From NCBI GenBank assembly GCA_033344815.1, contig JAWPMR010000001.1, positions 3,334,136 through 3,398,135 of the forward strand: DNA of 64,000 nucleotides. Reading direction: 5' to 3'. A model generated the notes under the pieces. That model worked only from the letters and a program-made list of their open reading frames with translations. It was not told the origin of the DNA and searched no databases. This DNA comes from Paracoccaceae bacterium (lineage in GTDB: Bacteria; Pseudomonadota; Alphaproteobacteria; Rhodobacterales; Rhodobacteraceae). Positions 62,983-64,000 of this stretch are shown piece after piece. Numbering within the stretch: the first letter of the stretch is position 1; each line of letters starts with the position of its first letter. Both the position numbers and the translations under genes were made by a program.

Positions 62983-64000
62983 TGTCCCTTCTGGCATGGA
63001 TTGATTTTGACCAAGCCGATCGTGACCGGACCCGCCGGATCATGGATTTGTTCGGCCAGGAAGACAGCCGGGACGAGTTGGGATTGGGCTCTGTGCGCGA
63101 CGCGTTGGCGGACTTGATGTTTCCCAGCACGTCCACCATCCAAACGCGTCTCAGATACATGCTTTTTGTGCCATGGATATATCAGATGGCGGGCCAACAA
63201 GCCGGGACGGCCGCCGTTCGGCAGACGCTAGCACGAGGGTTGGAGTTTCGCCTGATTGAGGCTCTAATCAATGGCGGCGAAACACAGAATGTTATCGGAC
63301 GAGAAGCGCGGGAAACGCTGAAACGCCTGCCAAGTGATGTGTATTGGGCGGGTCTTTATACGATTGGCATTCGCCGCTTTCAGGGGAGCCGAAACGCCTG
63401 CTTTGAAGCCTCGCCCAGAGAGGCCCGCTCACTCTGGGCCTCAGGCCTGCCCTCTGCTCCTGAAGGTTTTCTGGAGGATTTGGACAGTTCGGTTGCTTTC
63501 GCACTGACGCCTGATGAGGCAGGGTTCATTCGGGATCGCTTGACGCATCAGGCTCCCACCAGCCTGTTGACGCTTTTGGCGCGAGAAAAAACCGCACCTG
63601 ACTGTGATATGATCTGGAAGCACCCGCGACGATCAGATTGGCCAAGGGATATCACGATAATTGTGAAACATGCGCATCGGTTCTCGGATCTGATGCATGG
63701 CGCGTCGTTGCTTTATAATCTCATGCTTTGTGAGAAGGCCGCAACGATGAAGGGTGGTGATGGTTCCACTTGGCACGATCGCGGTGAGAACTATGCGTTG
63801 CTGCTGGATAAATGGGCCCAGTCCCTGAACATCAGCCAGTTGTTGGATTGGGATCTTTTCGAGCTTTGGGATCTGTCACGGGATACCATTCACAAAGTGA
63901 AACCGCAGACATGCCGTTTCATTGAAACCTGGCGCGACATCGTTGTGCGCACAAATGGCCTTGTTGCAAATAATACCGAGGCGCGCGCGTTGATCAAAGA
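62982..64000 (+). CDS. DUF6361 family protein (C-terminus outside window)
   Basis: About 339 residues are present; the gene runs off the right edge. The start overlaps the helicase stop (TGATG). The N-terminus matches DUF6361: LAWIDFDQADRDRTRRIMDLF, ELGLGSVRDALADLMFPSTSTIQTRLRYMLFVPWIY. The rest is soluble and helix-rich, with a WKHP..SDWP region near 210. No catalytic motif is recognised. The position in an operon with a WYL repressor and AddAB-like proteins suggests a defence role. Confidence 0.8.
   Translation, partial: MSLLAWIDFDQADRDRTRRIMDLFGQEDSRDELGLGSVRDALADLMFPSTSTIQTRLRYMLFVPWIYQMAGQQAGTAAVRQTLARGLEFRLIEALINGGETQNVIGREARETLKRLPSDVYWAGLYTIGIRRFQGSRNACFEASPREARSLWASGLPSAPEGFLEDLDSSVAFALTPDEAGFIRDRLTHQAPTSLLTLLAREKTAPDCDMIWKHPRRSDWPRDITIIVKHAHRFSDLMHGASLLYNLMLCEKAATMKGGDGSTWHDRGENYALLLDKWAQSLNISQLLDWDLFELWDLSRDTIHKVKPQTCRFIETWRDIVVRTNGLVANNTEARALIK

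Noticed and set aside
1-64000. CRISPR arrays, tRNA or rRNA genes
   Set aside because: No regularly spaced repeats and no tRNA- or rRNA-like sequence were seen by eye.

Overview
The window looks like alphaproteobacterial DNA, most likely from a Rhodobacteraceae (Roseobacter-type) genome. The grounds are the GC-rich coding style, a TIGR02466-type oxygenase, a TonB/ExbBD cluster with its small periplasmic partner, and a relaxase/TraG/RepA/DUF736/DUF2840 backbone typical of alphaproteobacterial plasmids and integrative elements. This assignment is from pattern recognition only; no search was run. No tRNA, rRNA, CRISPR array or complete insertion sequence was recognised.

Layout. (1) 1-12.2 kb is part of a type VI secretion (T6SS) locus. 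It holds tssB (cut by the window edge), tssA and a membrane Ser/Thr kinase on the minus strand. Divergently follow clpV/tssH, a DUF6484 protein, a TIGR02270 HEAT-repeat protein, a TagF-like protein, a PAAR-like (DUF4150) effector with a C-terminal Cys/His toxin domain, two putative immunity genes, a DUF2169 effector chaperone and a degenerate ketosynthase. (2) 12.2-15.9 kb is a tightly overlapping operon for a TonB-like transducer, two ExbD and one ExbB. The transducer shares its C-terminal module with the T6SS kinase. (3) 16-24.6 kb holds a TIGR02466 oxygenase and a two-partner secretion operon (TpsB, TpsA). The TpsA stop codon overlaps the start of a secreted caspase with Sel1 repeats. A secreted trypsin-like protease follows at 25.3 kb.

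(4) 26.2-44.6 kb is the backbone of a conjugative or mobilisable element: RHH accessory protein, TraG/VirD4, DUF3363 relaxase, lytic transglycosylase, TraF peptidase, DUF2840, RepA, AlpA-type HTH, DUF2285 proteins, XRE regulator, two DUF736 copies, DUF2493, Toprim primase, DUF6915, DUF6878, ParB and DUF932. The trb type IV secretion genes usually found beside traG are absent, so the left side looks truncated. A DUF6499-DUF2285 gene is split by a one-base frameshift. The parB and DUF932 genes carry near-identical hairpins just upstream of their ribosome binding sites, and the DUF2493 gene has a strongly structured leader.

(5) 44.8-64 kb is a defence-type cargo region. It opens with a HipB/HipA pair. 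A five-gene minus-strand operon follows (cytosine methyltransferase, GHKL/MutL-like ATPase, Z1 helicase, PD-(D/E)XK protein, AIPR protein) with a divergent vsr. This gene content matches the Mza antiphage system as I recall it. Last comes a plus-strand cluster: a WYL repressor, an AddB-like nuclease, an AddA-like helicase-nuclease and a DUF6361 protein cut off by the window end. Two near-identical 21-bp palindromic sites lie upstream of the WYL gene and of the nuclease gene, so the repressor probably controls both itself and the downstream operon. This last cluster is the best candidate here for an undescribed system.
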